DNA of 64,000 bases from Thermostichus sp047461615 (lineage in GTDB: Bacteria; Cyanobacteriota; Cyanobacteriia; Thermostichales; Thermostichaceae). Below, one piece after another: positions 16,942 through 26,600 of the stretch (position 1 is its first letter; the number at the start of each line of letters is the position of its first letter). Location of the stretch: contig NZ_JANSHI010000006.1 of NCBI RefSeq assembly GCF_047461615.1, positions 66,968 through 130,967 on the forward strand. The letters are read 5' to 3'. The translations under genes and the position numbers were made by a program. The notes beneath the pieces are model-generated. The model was not told the origin of the DNA and did no database searches. It saw only the letters and a program-made list of their open reading frames with translations.

Positions 16942-17853
16942 ATGGCTCTTCTCGAAGCGCCGCTTGGCCCGCCTCTGATCTTGGGAGAGGTTCTTCTGGA
17001 TTGCTTCCCTGACAGGGTGGTGCTGGGAGGAGCCGCTTTGAATGTGGCCTGGAACCTCAAGGGACTGGGGTTGGATCCCCTCCTGATTAGCCGCATTGGC
17101 CAGGATGAGGCAGCAGAACAGGTGTTGAGGGCGCTGCGGCGGCAGGGGCTACGTCTAGAGGGGCTGCAGCGGGATCCAGCTCACCCCACCGGTCAAGTCC
17201 AGGTCACCCTCGACAGAGAGGGAATCCCAACCTTTGCCATCCTGCCGGAGCAGGCCTATGACTTCATCGAGCTGGATCCGGCTGTCCTTAGGGCCTTCCA
17301 GCCCAGCCTCCTCTACCGGGGTAGTCTGGCCGCACGGCAAGAGTCAGCCCACCGCCATTTCCAGGAGGCCATCCTGGCTTTAGGCTGTCCGGTGTTTTTG
17401 GACCTCAACTTGCGGGATCCCTGGTGGCACCCAGGCCCCATCCGGGAGATGCTGCGCACCTGCACTTGGCTGAAGCTCAACCAGGCGGAGCTAGAGCAAG
17501 TGGTTCAGCTGGAAGGGATCCCTGGCGGGGAGGTGGTGGAGCAGGGGCAGCTCTTGCGGGCGCAGTTGGGCCTCAAGGGCTTGTTCCTAACTTTGGGGGC
17601 TGCAGGCGCGTTCTTGTTTACGGCTGAGAGGGTGTATCGGGCGGAGGCGGTGCCAGCGCTACGGCTGGTGGATACAGTAGGGGCAGGGGATGGGTTTAGC
17701 GCTGTGGCCATCCTAGGCCTGCTGCGAAGGTGGCCAGAAGCAGTACTGCTGCAGCGGGCAGTGGAGTTTGCCGCAGCCATCTGTGGAGTTGCGGGGGGTG
17801 CACCCCAAGACCCAGAGTTCTATAGCCCTTTCCGCCAGCGGTGGGGGCTCTAG
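16942..17853 (+). CDS. PfkB-family carbohydrate kinase (fructokinase-like)
   Basis: Ribokinase-fold sugar kinase of 303 aa. An N-terminal GEVLLDCFPD leads to VLGGAALNVAWNLKGLG (first PfkB signature region). DLNLRDPWW and KLNQAELEQV follow, and the second signature is DTVGAGDGFSAVAILGLL with the catalytic Asp. Fructose is the likeliest substrate by similarity to cyanobacterial fructokinases, but adenosine or other sugars are not excluded. It probably shares a transcript with the preceding M48 gene and converges on the ABC exporter. Confidence 0.85.
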   Translation: MALLEAPLGPPLILGEVLLDCFPDRVVLGGAALNVAWNLKGLGLDPLLISRIGQDEAAEQVLRALRRQGLRLEGLQRDPAHPTGQVQVTLDREGIPTFAILPEQAYDFIELDPAVLRAFQPSLLYRGSLAARQESAHRHFQEAILALGCPVFLDLNLRDPWWHPGPIREMLRTCTWLKLNQAELEQVVQLEGIPGGEVVEQGQLLRAQLGLKGLFLTLGAAGAFLFTAERVYRAEAVPALRLVDTVGAGDGFSAVAILGLLRRWPEAVLLQRAVEFAAAICGVAGGAPQDPEFYSPFRQRWGL

Positions 17854-17856
17854 GAG

Positions 17857-19584
17857 CTACTGAAACTGGCGCCAGTGGAGCTGGGCGTAGCGTCCTCCTT
17901 TAACCAGGAGCTCGCGGGGGTTGCCCTGCTCTAGAAGTTGCCCCTCTTCGAGGACAAAAACGCGATGGGCGCTGCGCACCGTGGAGAGGCGGTGGGCAAT
18001 AACAAAAACGGTACAGCGCTGCATGAGCCGCTGCAGGGCCTCCTGCACCAAGGCCTCTGACTCGTTATCCAAAGCGGAGGTCGCCTCGTCCAGGATGAGA
18101 ATCTTGGGGTTGAGCAGCACAGCGCGGGCAATAGCTAGCCGCTGCCGCTGACCGCCAGAGAGGGTGATCCCACGCTCGCCGATTCGGGTGGCGTAGCCCT
18201 CAGGCAGGCTCTCAATGAAGCTATCAATATTGGCCACCCGGGCCGCCTGGCGCACTGCCTCCAGGTCAACGTGCTCCTGGCCATAGGCGATGTTGCTGGC
18301 AATGGTGCCGGAAAAGAGGGTAATCTCCTGGGGGACGATGCCAATTTGGCGACGCAAACTTTTGAGGGTGACGGTGCGGATATCGATGCCGTCGATGCGA
18401 ATACACCCCTGCTGCGGATCGTAGAAGCGAGGGATCAAATTCACCAAAGTCGACTTGCCGGCCCCGGAGGATCCCACTAGAGCAACAATCTCGCCGGGAG
18501 CTACCTGAAAGCTGATGTCTTTAAGCACCGGCTGACCCGGCTTGTAGGCAAAGGAGACCCGATCGAACTCCACCCAGCCCTGAATCGGCGGCAGGGGGCG
18601 GGCGCCAGGCAGCTCGCGCACGCGGGGGCGGGTATCTAGGAGCTCAAAGATCCGCTCCACGGAAGCCTCCCCTTGCTTTAGGTCGCTGTAGTTATTGGTG
18701 ATGTGGACAATGGGATCGATGAGCAGAGCCACCCCCGCAATGAAGCCGAGGAACTGGCTGCCGGTCAGGTTGCCCTCGCTAATCTGCCAGCCCCCTACCC
18801 AGAATACCCCCAGGACGCTCATGGCGTAGAGAAAGCCCACCACCGGGTCTTGGATGGCTTTGACCTGTTCGGTTTGAAAGCGAGCCAGGCGGTTGCTTTC
18901 GGCCAGGGCGCTGAAGCGGCGGATCTCGTAGTCCTCGGCAGCAAAGGCGCGGGTGAGGCTGACGGCGGCAAAGACTTCCGTTAACAGAGAAGACAGGTCG
19001 GCCATGCTCTCCTGGTTGCGGCGAGAGCGCTGCAGCAGCCGCTCTCCAAACCAACTGATCAAGGCGCCCATCAGGGGAGCAATCACCAGGGTGGCTAGGG
19101 TGAGGATGCCGTTGAGGTAGAACAAGTAGGCCACCACGGCTAGGATGGTGAGCACGCTGGGGATAAAGCGGTGGAAAAACCGCTGTACCACCTCCCCCAC
19201 CCGATCCAGGTCGCTGGTGAGGCGATAGACAAGGTCACCCGTGCGGCTCCCGGAAAAATAGTCCACGTCCAATCCTTGCAAGTGGGCGTAGACCCGCTGC
19301 CGCAGCTCCAACACCATCTGCAGGGAGGCCCTGGCCATGAGGGTGTCCTGGCCGTACTGGAAGGCGCCACGCACTAAGAAGAACACCACCCCAATCAAGG
19401 CCGACGTCCGCAGTTGCCTGAGATCCCCAGCGCCAATGGAGCGAGCCACCCACTCGATCAAGTAGGCAAGGGCAGGCATGGTGAGGACAAAGCCGAGGGT
19501 ACAGACTAGCCCCAGCAGCAACATCCACAGATGGGGCCGAATGAAGGGAAAGAGACGGCGATAGCTACGCAGCGGCTGCACCAA
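17857..19584 (-). CDS. ABC exporter, fused membrane and ATPase domains (MsbA-like)
   Basis: Half-transporter of 575 aa. The N-terminal six-helix domain covers about residues 1-310 and includes DTLMARASLQMVLELRQRVYAHLQ and DYFSGSRTGDLVYRLTSD. The nucleotide-binding domain has Walker A GSSGAGKST, Q-loop PQEITLFSGTIASNIAYG, signature LSGGQRQRLAIARA, Walker B ILILDEATSALD and a switch His in IAHRLSTV. Family members flip lipids or export peptides or drugs; the substrate is not evident. It acts as a homodimer in the inner or thylakoid membrane. No partner gene is adjacent. Confidence 0.92.
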   Translation of the reverse strand: MVQPLRSYRRLFPFIRPHLWMLLLGLVCTLGFVLTMPALAYLIEWVARSIGAGDLRQLRTSALIGVVFFLVRGAFQYGQDTLMARASLQMVLELRQRVYAHLQGLDVDYFSGSRTGDLVYRLTSDLDRVGEVVQRFFHRFIPSVLTILAVVAYLFYLNGILTLATLVIAPLMGALISWFGERLLQRSRRNQESMADLSSLLTEVFAAVSLTRAFAAEDYEIRRFSALAESNRLARFQTEQVKAIQDPVVGFLYAMSVLGVFWVGGWQISEGNLTGSQFLGFIAGVALLIDPIVHITNNYSDLKQGEASVERIFELLDTRPRVRELPGARPLPPIQGWVEFDRVSFAYKPGQPVLKDISFQVAPGEIVALVGSSGAGKSTLVNLIPRFYDPQQGCIRIDGIDIRTVTLKSLRRQIGIVPQEITLFSGTIASNIAYGQEHVDLEAVRQAARVANIDSFIESLPEGYATRIGERGITLSGGQRQRLAIARAVLLNPKILILDEATSALDNESEALVQEALQRLMQRCTVFVIAHRLSTVRSAHRVFVLEEGQLLEQGNPRELLVKGGRYAQLHWRQFQ

Positions 19585-19626
19585 GGGCCATCCAAAAGGC
19601 TTCTGCCCCGATCAGCTTAGCGGAGA

Positions 19627-20220
19627 TTAGCTCCTCAACGGCTGCCGGGATCCCCTCCTAGCAGCTTTTTTGCGGGATCTGAGGGAAACTGGCTCTCCTT
19701 TGGCCTCCCCCTGCCATCTTTTGCGCCAACGGCGCCAGCGGGAGACCAGGCAATCGCTAAGGCTGTGGTTGACAGATCCCAGCTCCAGCCCTAGGCCCAC
19801 CCACCCCAGGGTCTCGGCGTGGGCTTGCAGCCACTGCCAGAGGTTGTCCCGCCAGATCCCCGGCTGCCACGGCCACCAGCCCAGGTGGGATCCCAACCAG
19901 GCGGCGGTCAGGCCTACCCCTGTCACCCACAAGCCCAGGTAGAGCAGCCGCAGAGCAGTGCCCACCAGCGGCCCGTGGGACCAGAAGGAGCGGTGCCGCA
20001 GCCAGCGGCGGTAGGGAAGCCAAATCCAGCGCAGGAACAGCCAGCGGCGATACTGGCGAGAGTCAGTGTCCAGATCCCCGGAAAACATCAGGCCGCTGAA
20101 GAGATAGGCCGACCCCACCGCCAAAGCCACAGCGGCACTGTTGCCCAGCAAAGCCGCTGCCAAGGTAATGCCGGGAGCTGTCCAGAGGATGAGGCGATCG
20201 TGGGTGGATCCCCAGGGCAT
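19627..20220 (-). CDS. DUF2227-type putative metal-binding membrane protein
   Basis: Protein of 197 aa with several hydrophobic segments (about 12-45, 85-112) and the polar motifs SGDLDTDSRQYRRW and RHRSFWSHGPLVG, whose Asp and His residues underlie the family's 'metal-binding' label. ELGSVNHSLSDCLVS, with further conserved His/Asp, lies near the end, before a very basic Arg-rich tail. No activity is known. It lies between the ABC exporter and the ketopantoate-reductase-like gene on the same strand. Confidence 0.75.
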   Translation of the reverse strand: MPWGSTHDRLILWTAPGITLAAALLGNSAAVALAVGSAYLFSGLMFSGDLDTDSRQYRRWLFLRWIWLPYRRWLRHRSFWSHGPLVGTALRLLYLGLWVTGVGLTAAWLGSHLGWWPWQPGIWRDNLWQWLQAHAETLGWVGLGLELGSVNHSLSDCLVSRWRRWRKRWQGEAKGEPVSLRSRKKAARRGSRQPLRS

Positions 20221-20250
20221 AAAGAGCGCAGCCCTCCCCTGGAGCTGAGT

Positions 20251-21228
20251 CTAGCCGCAAGTGGGGGAAAAAGCAGGGATCCCTCGATTGAGGCGATCCA
20301 ACACCTGCAACTGCCGGTAGAGCATCTCCACCCGCGGCATTTGGACTCCAGCCTGCTGGGCATAGCGGAGAGGGTTGGCAAAAATAGCCTCCAGCTCCAG
20401 GGGACGCTTGCGCTCGTAGTCAATCTTCATGCTGGTGCGGTAGGGGACCATCTTCTCGGTGTTAGCCAGCATCTCGGGAATTAGGGAAGGGGGAAGCCGG
20501 CGACCACAGGCCGCAGCTCCCTCCACCACCTCTTGCATCAGGGCTTCTGCCAGGGCGCGGGCTTCCGGATCCCGGATCATCTGCTGGGTGTCGGCATTGA
20601 AAACAACCGAGAGGCCATTGAAGGGAATGTTCCAGACCAACTTCTGCCAGCGGGCCTCCATCAGATCCGGCGAGAGGGAGGTAGGGATCCCAGCCCGTCG
20701 AAAATCGGCCTGGATCTGTTGCAGACGGGGCGTGATCCCCTGGGGGGCATAGCCAGGGCCATATTCGGCCAGCAGTACCGAGCCATAGTCGAGGTGGCGG
20801 ATATGGCCAGGGCCAACTTTATTGGAGCTAATGAAACAGAGGCCACCCACGACGCGCTCAGGGCCGACACAGTTGGCAATCTCCGGCTCTGCGCCCAAGC
20901 CGTTTTGCAGCAGGATCACCACGCCCTTTTCAGCCAGCACAGGCGGCAGCAGCCGGGGCAGAAGGTGATTTTGGGTGGCTTTCAGGGCCACGATTACTCC
21001 CTCACAAGGGGGCATTGCCTCCACGGAGGCGTAGGCATTGACCTGGGGCAGGTGAAAGTCTCCCCAGCAGGATTCCACCCACAAGCCGTTTTGGCGCACC
21101 TGCTCGTAGTCGCTATGGAGCAGGAAATGCACCTCAAAGCCGGCCTGCTGTAGCTTGGCCCCGTAGAATCCTCCCACGGCGTCACTGCCCAAAACCGCAT
21201 AGCGGCGGCTTTCCGGCAACTGGGACAT
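20251..21228 (-). CDS. 2-dehydropantoate 2-reductase family protein (PanE/ApbA-like)
   Basis: NADPH-dependent reductase of about 325 aa. The Rossmann motif YAVLGSDAVGGFYGAKL is at the N-terminus, followed by VALKATQNHLLPRLLPPVL, LLQNGLGAEPEI and the C-terminal domain's KLVWNIPFNGLSVVFN with the conserved Lys/Asn. Real PanE makes pantoate for coenzyme A; many cyanobacterial homologues carry this annotation without proof. GSDAVG in place of GxGAxG is slightly unusual. The ATG at 21228 is chosen; pyrR ends 48 bases upstream. Confidence 0.8.
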   Translation of the reverse strand: MSQLPESRRYAVLGSDAVGGFYGAKLQQAGFEVHFLLHSDYEQVRQNGLWVESCWGDFHLPQVNAYASVEAMPPCEGVIVALKATQNHLLPRLLPPVLAEKGVVILLQNGLGAEPEIANCVGPERVVGGLCFISSNKVGPGHIRHLDYGSVLLAEYGPGYAPQGITPRLQQIQADFRRAGIPTSLSPDLMEARWQKLVWNIPFNGLSVVFNADTQQMIRDPEARALAEALMQEVVEGAAACGRRLPPSLIPEMLANTEKMVPYRTSMKIDYERKRPLELEAIFANPLRYAQQAGVQMPRVEMLYRQLQVLDRLNRGIPAFSPTCG

Positions 21229-21275
21229 CGCAAAACCTTGAGCCGATATCCCCACCCTAGCGCACTCTGGAGAGC

Positions 21276-21815
21276 TCACTCAGGATCAGGGTTGATCAGC
21301 AGCACCCGCTCCTCGCCGTCGGTTTCGCGCAGGTGCACCTTGACCATTTGCTCGGGAGTTGTGGTCAGCCTATGGCCGCAGTAATCCGGCTGAATGGGAA
21401 AGTGCCGATGGCCGCGGTCAATCAGCACGGCCAAGCGCACCCGTTCTGGGCGCCCAAAGTGGTTCAGGGCCTCCAAAGCCGCCCGAACAGTGCGGCCGTG
21501 AAAGATAACGTCGTCCACTAGCACCACCTCTTGGCCAGTGAGATCCCGGGGCATTTCACTGCGATCGGGAGTGCGCAGCCGGCCAGAGCCCAGGTCGTCG
21601 CGGAAGAAGGTGATGTCCAACTCCCCTACCTGGGGCGGTATCCCAAACAGCTCGGCTATGCCATCCCGGAGCCGGTAGGCCAAAGGCACCCCGCGGGTGC
21701 GGATGCCGATCAACACCAGCCTGTCCAGGTGGGGGTGATCCCTGCCAATGGCCGCCGCCAAAGCCGCCATTTGCCTAGCCATCTCCTGGGCATTGAACAC
21801 CTCGGTTGTGGACAT
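21276..21815 (-). CDS. pyrR: PyrR, pyrimidine regulator / uracil phosphoribosyltransferase
   Basis: PRTase-fold protein of 179 aa. It has VLIGIRTRGVPLAYRL, ELDITFFRDDL and the PRPP loop VVLVDDVIFHGRTVRAALEAL. RVRLAVLIDRGHRHFPIQPDYCG follows. In Gram-positives PyrR binds pyr mRNA leaders; in cyanobacteria regulation is less clear, and uracil salvage may be the main role. No anti-terminator structure was identified nearby. Confidence 0.93.
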   Translation of the reverse strand: MSTTEVFNAQEMARQMAALAAAIGRDHPHLDRLVLIGIRTRGVPLAYRLRDGIAELFGIPPQVGELDITFFRDDLGSGRLRTPDRSEMPRDLTGQEVVLVDDVIFHGRTVRAALEALNHFGRPERVRLAVLIDRGHRHFPIQPDYCGHRLTTTPEQMVKVHLRETDGEERVLLINPDPE

Positions 21816-21907
21816 GGACAGTTGAGGCCGACCTATAGGAGCCCAAGTTAGCCCAGATCCGCAGCCAGTAGGATAGGATATAAAGCCCTAGAAGGGAGAG
21901 ATCCGCC

Positions 21908-22450
21908 ATGTCCACTGCAGTGTCCGCTACAGGTCCAGCTTCGACGGAGAAAAGAGGGCCTAGGTGGGCCCGCTGTTTACGGGCCGTGCTGGCGGTTCTC
22001 CCTCTGCTGGCCTTGGGGTTATTCCTGCTGGGATCCCCGGCCTGGGCGGAAGACTACAGCAAGCGGGAGCTGCAGGGGGCAGACTTTGCCGGACAAGACC
22101 TGAGCGGCTGGAAATTTCTCAAAGCCAACCTGCGACAGAGCAATCTCAGCCACGTGAAGGCGGCAGGAGCCAATTTTTTCGGAGCCAACCTCAGCAAAGC
22201 TAACCTACGCGGGGCGGATCTGCGCGGCGCCACCCTGGACATGGCCAATTTGCAGGGTGCTGATCTGCGGGAAGCCCAACTGCAAGACAGCATGATGTGG
22301 CTGGTGCGGGTGGAAGGGATCGAGATCGAGGGAGCAGATTTTACCAATGCCCTAATCCGCAAGGATGCCCTCGCCATCCTCTGCGAGCGGGCTAGCGGCG
22401 TTAACCCGGTTACCGGCCGGGCCACCCGCGACACCCTTGGGTGCAACTAG
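21908..22450 (+). CDS. pentapeptide-repeat protein with lumenal signal
   Basis: Protein of 180 aa. Residues 18-47 form a twin-arginine-less signal peptide (basic RWARCLR, hydrophobic core, AWA-ED cleavage-like end), so export to the periplasm or thylakoid lumen is likely. The mature part is a right-handed beta-helix of A(D/N)Lxx repeats, for example SKANLRGADLRGATLDMANLQ. The C-terminus carries a Cys pair (ILCERASG...TLGCN) that may be a disulfide. Lumenal pentapeptide proteins of this shape are known in cyanobacteria and plastids; their function is obscure. Confidence 0.85.
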   Translation: MSTAVSATGPASTEKRGPRWARCLRAVLAVLPLLALGLFLLGSPAWAEDYSKRELQGADFAGQDLSGWKFLKANLRQSNLSHVKAAGANFFGANLSKANLRGADLRGATLDMANLQGADLREAQLQDSMMWLVRVEGIEIEGADFTNALIRKDALAILCERASGVNPVTGRATRDTLGCN

Positions 22451-22486
22451 CCCTCACCCCCAGCCCCCCTCCCTGGGAGAGAGGGG
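22451..22486. repeat. C/G-rich extragenic hairpin repeat, possible bidirectional terminator
   Basis: A C-rich run followed by CCCTGGGAGAGAGGGG can fold into a hairpin in the gap between the convergent pentapeptide and heme-oxygenase genes. Related degenerate copies occur after rpoC2 (about 33051-33085) and between apcE and ruvB (about 62706-62724). No T-run follows, so a terminator role is inferred from position only. Confidence 0.45.
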
Positions 22487-22510
22487 CGAAACTTTGGAAA
22501 TAGCCCTAGC

Positions 22511-23266
22511 TTACGAGCTGGGGGCAGCCGCCTCTGAGGGGGCAGGCTTGCGCTGAAACTGACCCAGGAGCGAGTTCCAGGCTATGCGTGCCATGGACAG
22601 CAGCCAGTTGCCCTCCAGCTCTCTAAACAAGTCCATGTTGAGCTTGAAGGCGTAGTTGGCTTCTGCCACAATGCGCTCGATAGTAGCCTGGTCCAGCCCC
22701 AGCGCATCCAGTTGAGCGCGGTAGCGCTGCTTAAACTTGCCCTCGTGCGGGATCTGTTCAAAGTCGTAGAAGGCGGTGCCTTCCCCCGGTGGCAGGCGCA
22801 GGGCCCGGCGGGCAATGTTTTTCAGGATCTGGCCGCCCGACAGGTCGCCAATGTAGCGGGTGTAGGCGTGGGCAATCAGCAGAACCGGATCTTTTTCCAC
22901 CACTTCTTGAATGCGGTTGACATAGACTTGGCAAGCGGGAGAGGGCTTGACCACAGAGGACCAATGGGGACCGATGAAATAGTTCAAATCTTTCTCTAGG
23001 CTGGCCTTGCGCCACAATTCGGGGTAGTAGAGCTGACCCACTATCGGGTGCTCTCGCAACCGCGCAAACCCCTCTTCCAGCGCACTGTAGACAAAGTAGA
23101 AATTGCCCACGTAGCGGCTGTAGGTACGCCTATCAACCACTCCCTTGAGGAAACATTTGATAAAGGTCATATTCTCGGCCATGGTGTGGGACTGCTTGGT
23201 GCCCTCCCGCAACTGGGTTGACAGGCCAGCGTTTTGATTTTCTTGGCTGGGCAAACCTTTACTCAC
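22511..23266 (-). CDS. ho1: heme oxygenase (biliverdin-producing)
   Basis: Oxygen-dependent heme oxygenase, opening heme to biliverdin IXalpha as the precursor of phycobilins for the phycobilisome. LREGTKQSHTMAENM contains the proximal heme His (about residue 27). YVGNFYFVYSALEE, HAYTRYIGDLSGGQILKNIA (distal-helix glycines) and FYDFEQI are diagnostic. Length 251 aa. The start is GTG at 23266 with AAGGAGGG four bases upstream. It is transcribed away from rpoB. Confidence 0.95.
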   Translation of the reverse strand: MSKGLPSQENQNAGLSTQLREGTKQSHTMAENMTFIKCFLKGVVDRRTYSRYVGNFYFVYSALEEGFARLREHPIVGQLYYPELWRKASLEKDLNYFIGPHWSSVVKPSPACQVYVNRIQEVVEKDPVLLIAHAYTRYIGDLSGGQILKNIARRALRLPPGEGTAFYDFEQIPHEGKFKQRYRAQLDALGLDQATIERIVAEANYAFKLNMDLFRELEGNWLLSMARIAWNSLLGQFQRKPAPSEAAAPSS

Positions 23267-23591
23267 AAAACCCTCCTTGTAAAAAGTTGCTTGGCTCCGG
23301 CCATTGACCGGCTTATGGAGGCAGCGAGGGATGCCTCAGCAGCAGACCCGGCAAAGGCAACGCAGACCGCTCGCTGCGGCAGCTAAACGCCCTTCTCCGG
23401 GGCTCGATGCTTCTTTTTCCCCGCCATCCCTATCTAAGCAGCACTCGACTGGCGGTCAATGGCTTAAGCTTAGAATAATCCGCCCGAGTGTGAATGGATG
23501 TGAACAATCCTTAAGGCAGGTTGGAGAGGAAGCAGAGCTTGCTAGCTCCCAGGCTAAAGGCAGGAGTTGCCGCCAACCCTTGTAAAGTTCG

Positions 23592-23620
23592 TTGACGATC
23601 GTTGGCGGGGCTTCTATAAT
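23592..23620 (+). promoter_or_regulatory. rpoB operon promoter (near-consensus sigma70 type)
   Basis: TTGACG (23592-23597), a 17-base spacer and TATAAT (23615-23620) sit 40 bases before the rpoB ATG. This is the best promoter match in the window. The rest of the 23267-23591 gap between ho1 and rpoB shows nothing I can name. Confidence 0.8.
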
Positions 23621-23659
23621 TGGAGGCCTGACTGCAGCGCAAGCCCTGCTAAGCAACGC

Positions 23660-26600
23660 ATGAGCTCGTTAGCTGTTCCCTCCCCTGTTCTTACCTTACC
23701 TGACCTGGTAGAGATTCAGCGGGAAAGTTTCCTCTGGTTTTTACGGGAAGGGTTTGAAGAGGAGCTCCTGAGTTTTTCTCCCATCGTCGATTACACCGGC
23801 AAGCTGGAGCTGCACTTTCTGCCAGACTACCGGCCTGGGGATCCCTCCAAGGGGTACAAGATCAACAAGCCGCGCTACGACCCAGAGGAGGCCAAGCGGC
23901 GGGATGCCACCTATCAAGCCCAAATCCGGGTGCCGACGCGCTTAATCAACAAGGAGACGGGCGAAATCAAAGACATGGACGTCTTCATGGGCGAGCTGCC
24001 CTTGATGACGGATCGAGGCACCTTCATCATCAACGGCGCGGAGCGGGTGATCGTCAACCAGATTGTGCGCAGCCCCGGCGTTTACTACAAGGCGGAGCTG
24101 GACAAAAGTGGCCGCCGCACCTATAGCGCTAGCCTCATTCCCAACCGTGGTGCCTGGCTGAAGTTTGAGACGGACAAGAAGGGGCTGGTGTGGGTGCGCA
24201 TCGACAAAACCCGCAAGCTCTCAGCAGCAGTTTTGCTCAAAGCTTTGGGCCTAAGTGACTCGGAGATCTACGACAGCCTGCGCCACCCCGAATTTTTCCA
24301 AAGGACCATGGAAGAGGAGGGGCACTACAGCGAAGAAGAGGCGCTGATGGAGCTCTACCGCAAGCTGCGGCCCGGGGAGCCTCCTACGGTCTCTGGCGGC
24401 CAGCAACTGCTGGAATCGCGCTTTTTTGATCCCAAGCGCTACGACCTAGGCCGGGTAGGGCGCTACAAGCTCAACAAGAAGCTCAACCTGACGGTGCCCG
24501 AAAATGTTCGGGTGCTTACCGTTACCGACATTCTGGCCGTTATCGACTACCTCATCAACTTGGAGTACGACATTGGCCAGGTGGATGACATTGACCACCT
24601 GGGCAATCGGCGGGTGCGCTCGGTGGGCGAGCTGCTGCAAAACCAGGTGCGGGTGGGCCTCAACCGCCTGGAGCGGATTATTCGCGAGCGCATGACGGTT
24701 TCCGAGTCGGAAAACCTCACCCCTGCCTCGCTGGTTAACCCCAAGCCCCTAGTGGCAGCTATTAAGGAGTTCTTCGGCTCCAGCCAGCTCTCCCAATTCC
24801 TGGATCAGACCAACCCCCTGGCAGAGCTGACCCACAAGCGGCGGCTGTCGGCTCTGGGCCCTGGGGGGCTGACGCGGGAGCGGGCTGGCTTTGCCGTGCG
24901 GGACATCCACCCCAGCCACTACGGGCGCATCTGTCCCATTGAAACCCCCGAAGGGCCCAACGCCGGGTTGATTGGGTCCCTTGCTACCCACGCCCGCGTC
25001 AACCAATACGGCTTTATCGAAAGCCCCTACTACCGCGTCGAGAACGGCGTGGTGCGCAAAGACCTGGGGATGGTCTACCTCACCGCCGACGAAGAGGACG
25101 AGTACCGCGTGGCGCCAGGGGACGTGCCGGTGGACGCCGAAGGCCGCATCACTGCCGAGGTGGTGCCCGTGCGCTACCGCCAAGAATTCACCACTGCTCA
25201 CCCCAGTGAGGTGCACTACGTACAGGTGTCGCCGGTGCAGGTGATCTCGGTGGCCACCTCGTTGATCCCCTTCCTGGAGCATGACGACGCCAACCGCGCC
25301 TTGATGGGAGCCAACATGCAGCGCCAGGCGGTGCCCCTGCTCAAGCCAGAGCGGCCCTACGTGGGCACAGGCCTGGAAGCCCAGGCAGCGCGGGACTCCG
25401 GCATGGTGGTGGTGTCGCGCACCAACGGGGTGGTGACCTATGTTTCCGCCGATGAAATCGTGGTGCGGCCCGAGGATGGGGGAGATCCCATTGTCTACCG
25501 CCTGCAAAAATATCAGCGCTCCAACCAAGACACCTGCCTCAACCAGCGTCCTCTGGTCTACGTGGGGGATCGGGTAGTGGCCGGCCAGGTGCTGGCTGAC
25601 GGTCCAGCAACCGAGGGCGGCGAGCTGGCCTTAGGCCAGAACGTGCTGGTGGCCTACATGCCCTGGGAGGGCTACAACTACGAAGACGCCATCTTGATCA
25701 GCGAGCGGCTGGTCTACGATGATGTCTTCACCTCCGTGCACATCGAGAAATACGAAATTGAGGCCCGGCAGACCAAGCTGGGGCCGGAGGAGATTACCCG
25801 CGAGATCCCCAACGTGGGGGAAGATGCCCTGCGCAACCTGGACGAAAACGGCATTGTGCGCATTGGGGCTTGGGTGGAAGCCGGCGACATTCTGGTGGGC
25901 AAGGTTACGCCCAAAGGGGAGTCGGATCAGCCTCCGGAAGAGCGGCTGCTGCGGGCCATTTTTGGGGAGAAAGCTCGCGATGTGCGGGACAACTCCCTGC
26001 GCGTGCCCAACGGTGAGCGCGGGCGGGTGGTGGATGTGCGCATCTTTACCCGCGAGCAGGGGGATGAGCTGCCGCCGGGGGCCAACATGGTGGTGCGAGT
26101 TTACATTGCCCTCAAGCGCAAAATCCAGGTGGGAGATAAGATTGCTGGCCGCCACGGCAACAAAGGCATCATCTCCCGCATTTTGCCGGTTGAGGACATG
26201 CCCTATCTGCCCGATGGCACGCCGGTGGACGTGGTGCTCAACCCCCTGGGAGTGCCCTCCCGCATGAACGTGGGCCAAGTGTACGAGTGCCTGCTGGGCT
26301 GGGCCGCGGAGCACTTGGGGGTGCGCTTTAAGCTAATGCCCTTCGATGAAATGCACGGCCTGGAGGCTTCCCGACTGACCGTGGAAGCCAAGTTGCGGGA
26401 GGCGCGCGAGAAGACCGGCAAGGACTGGATCTTCAACCCTGAGGGCAAATACTGCGGCAAGGTGCAGGTGTTTGACGGCCGCACGGGCGAGCCCTTCGAC
26501 CAGCCGGTTACGGTGGGCCGGGCCTACATGCTGAAGCTCGTGCACTTGGTGGACGACAAGATCCACGCCCGCTCCACCGGCCCCTACTCGCTGGTAACCC

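Noticed and set aside
24749..26314. Long antisense frames opposite rpoB (up to about 260 codons)
   Set aside because: They follow the third-position GC bias of rpoB, lack recognisable domains and start sites, and are typical shadows in GC-rich DNA.
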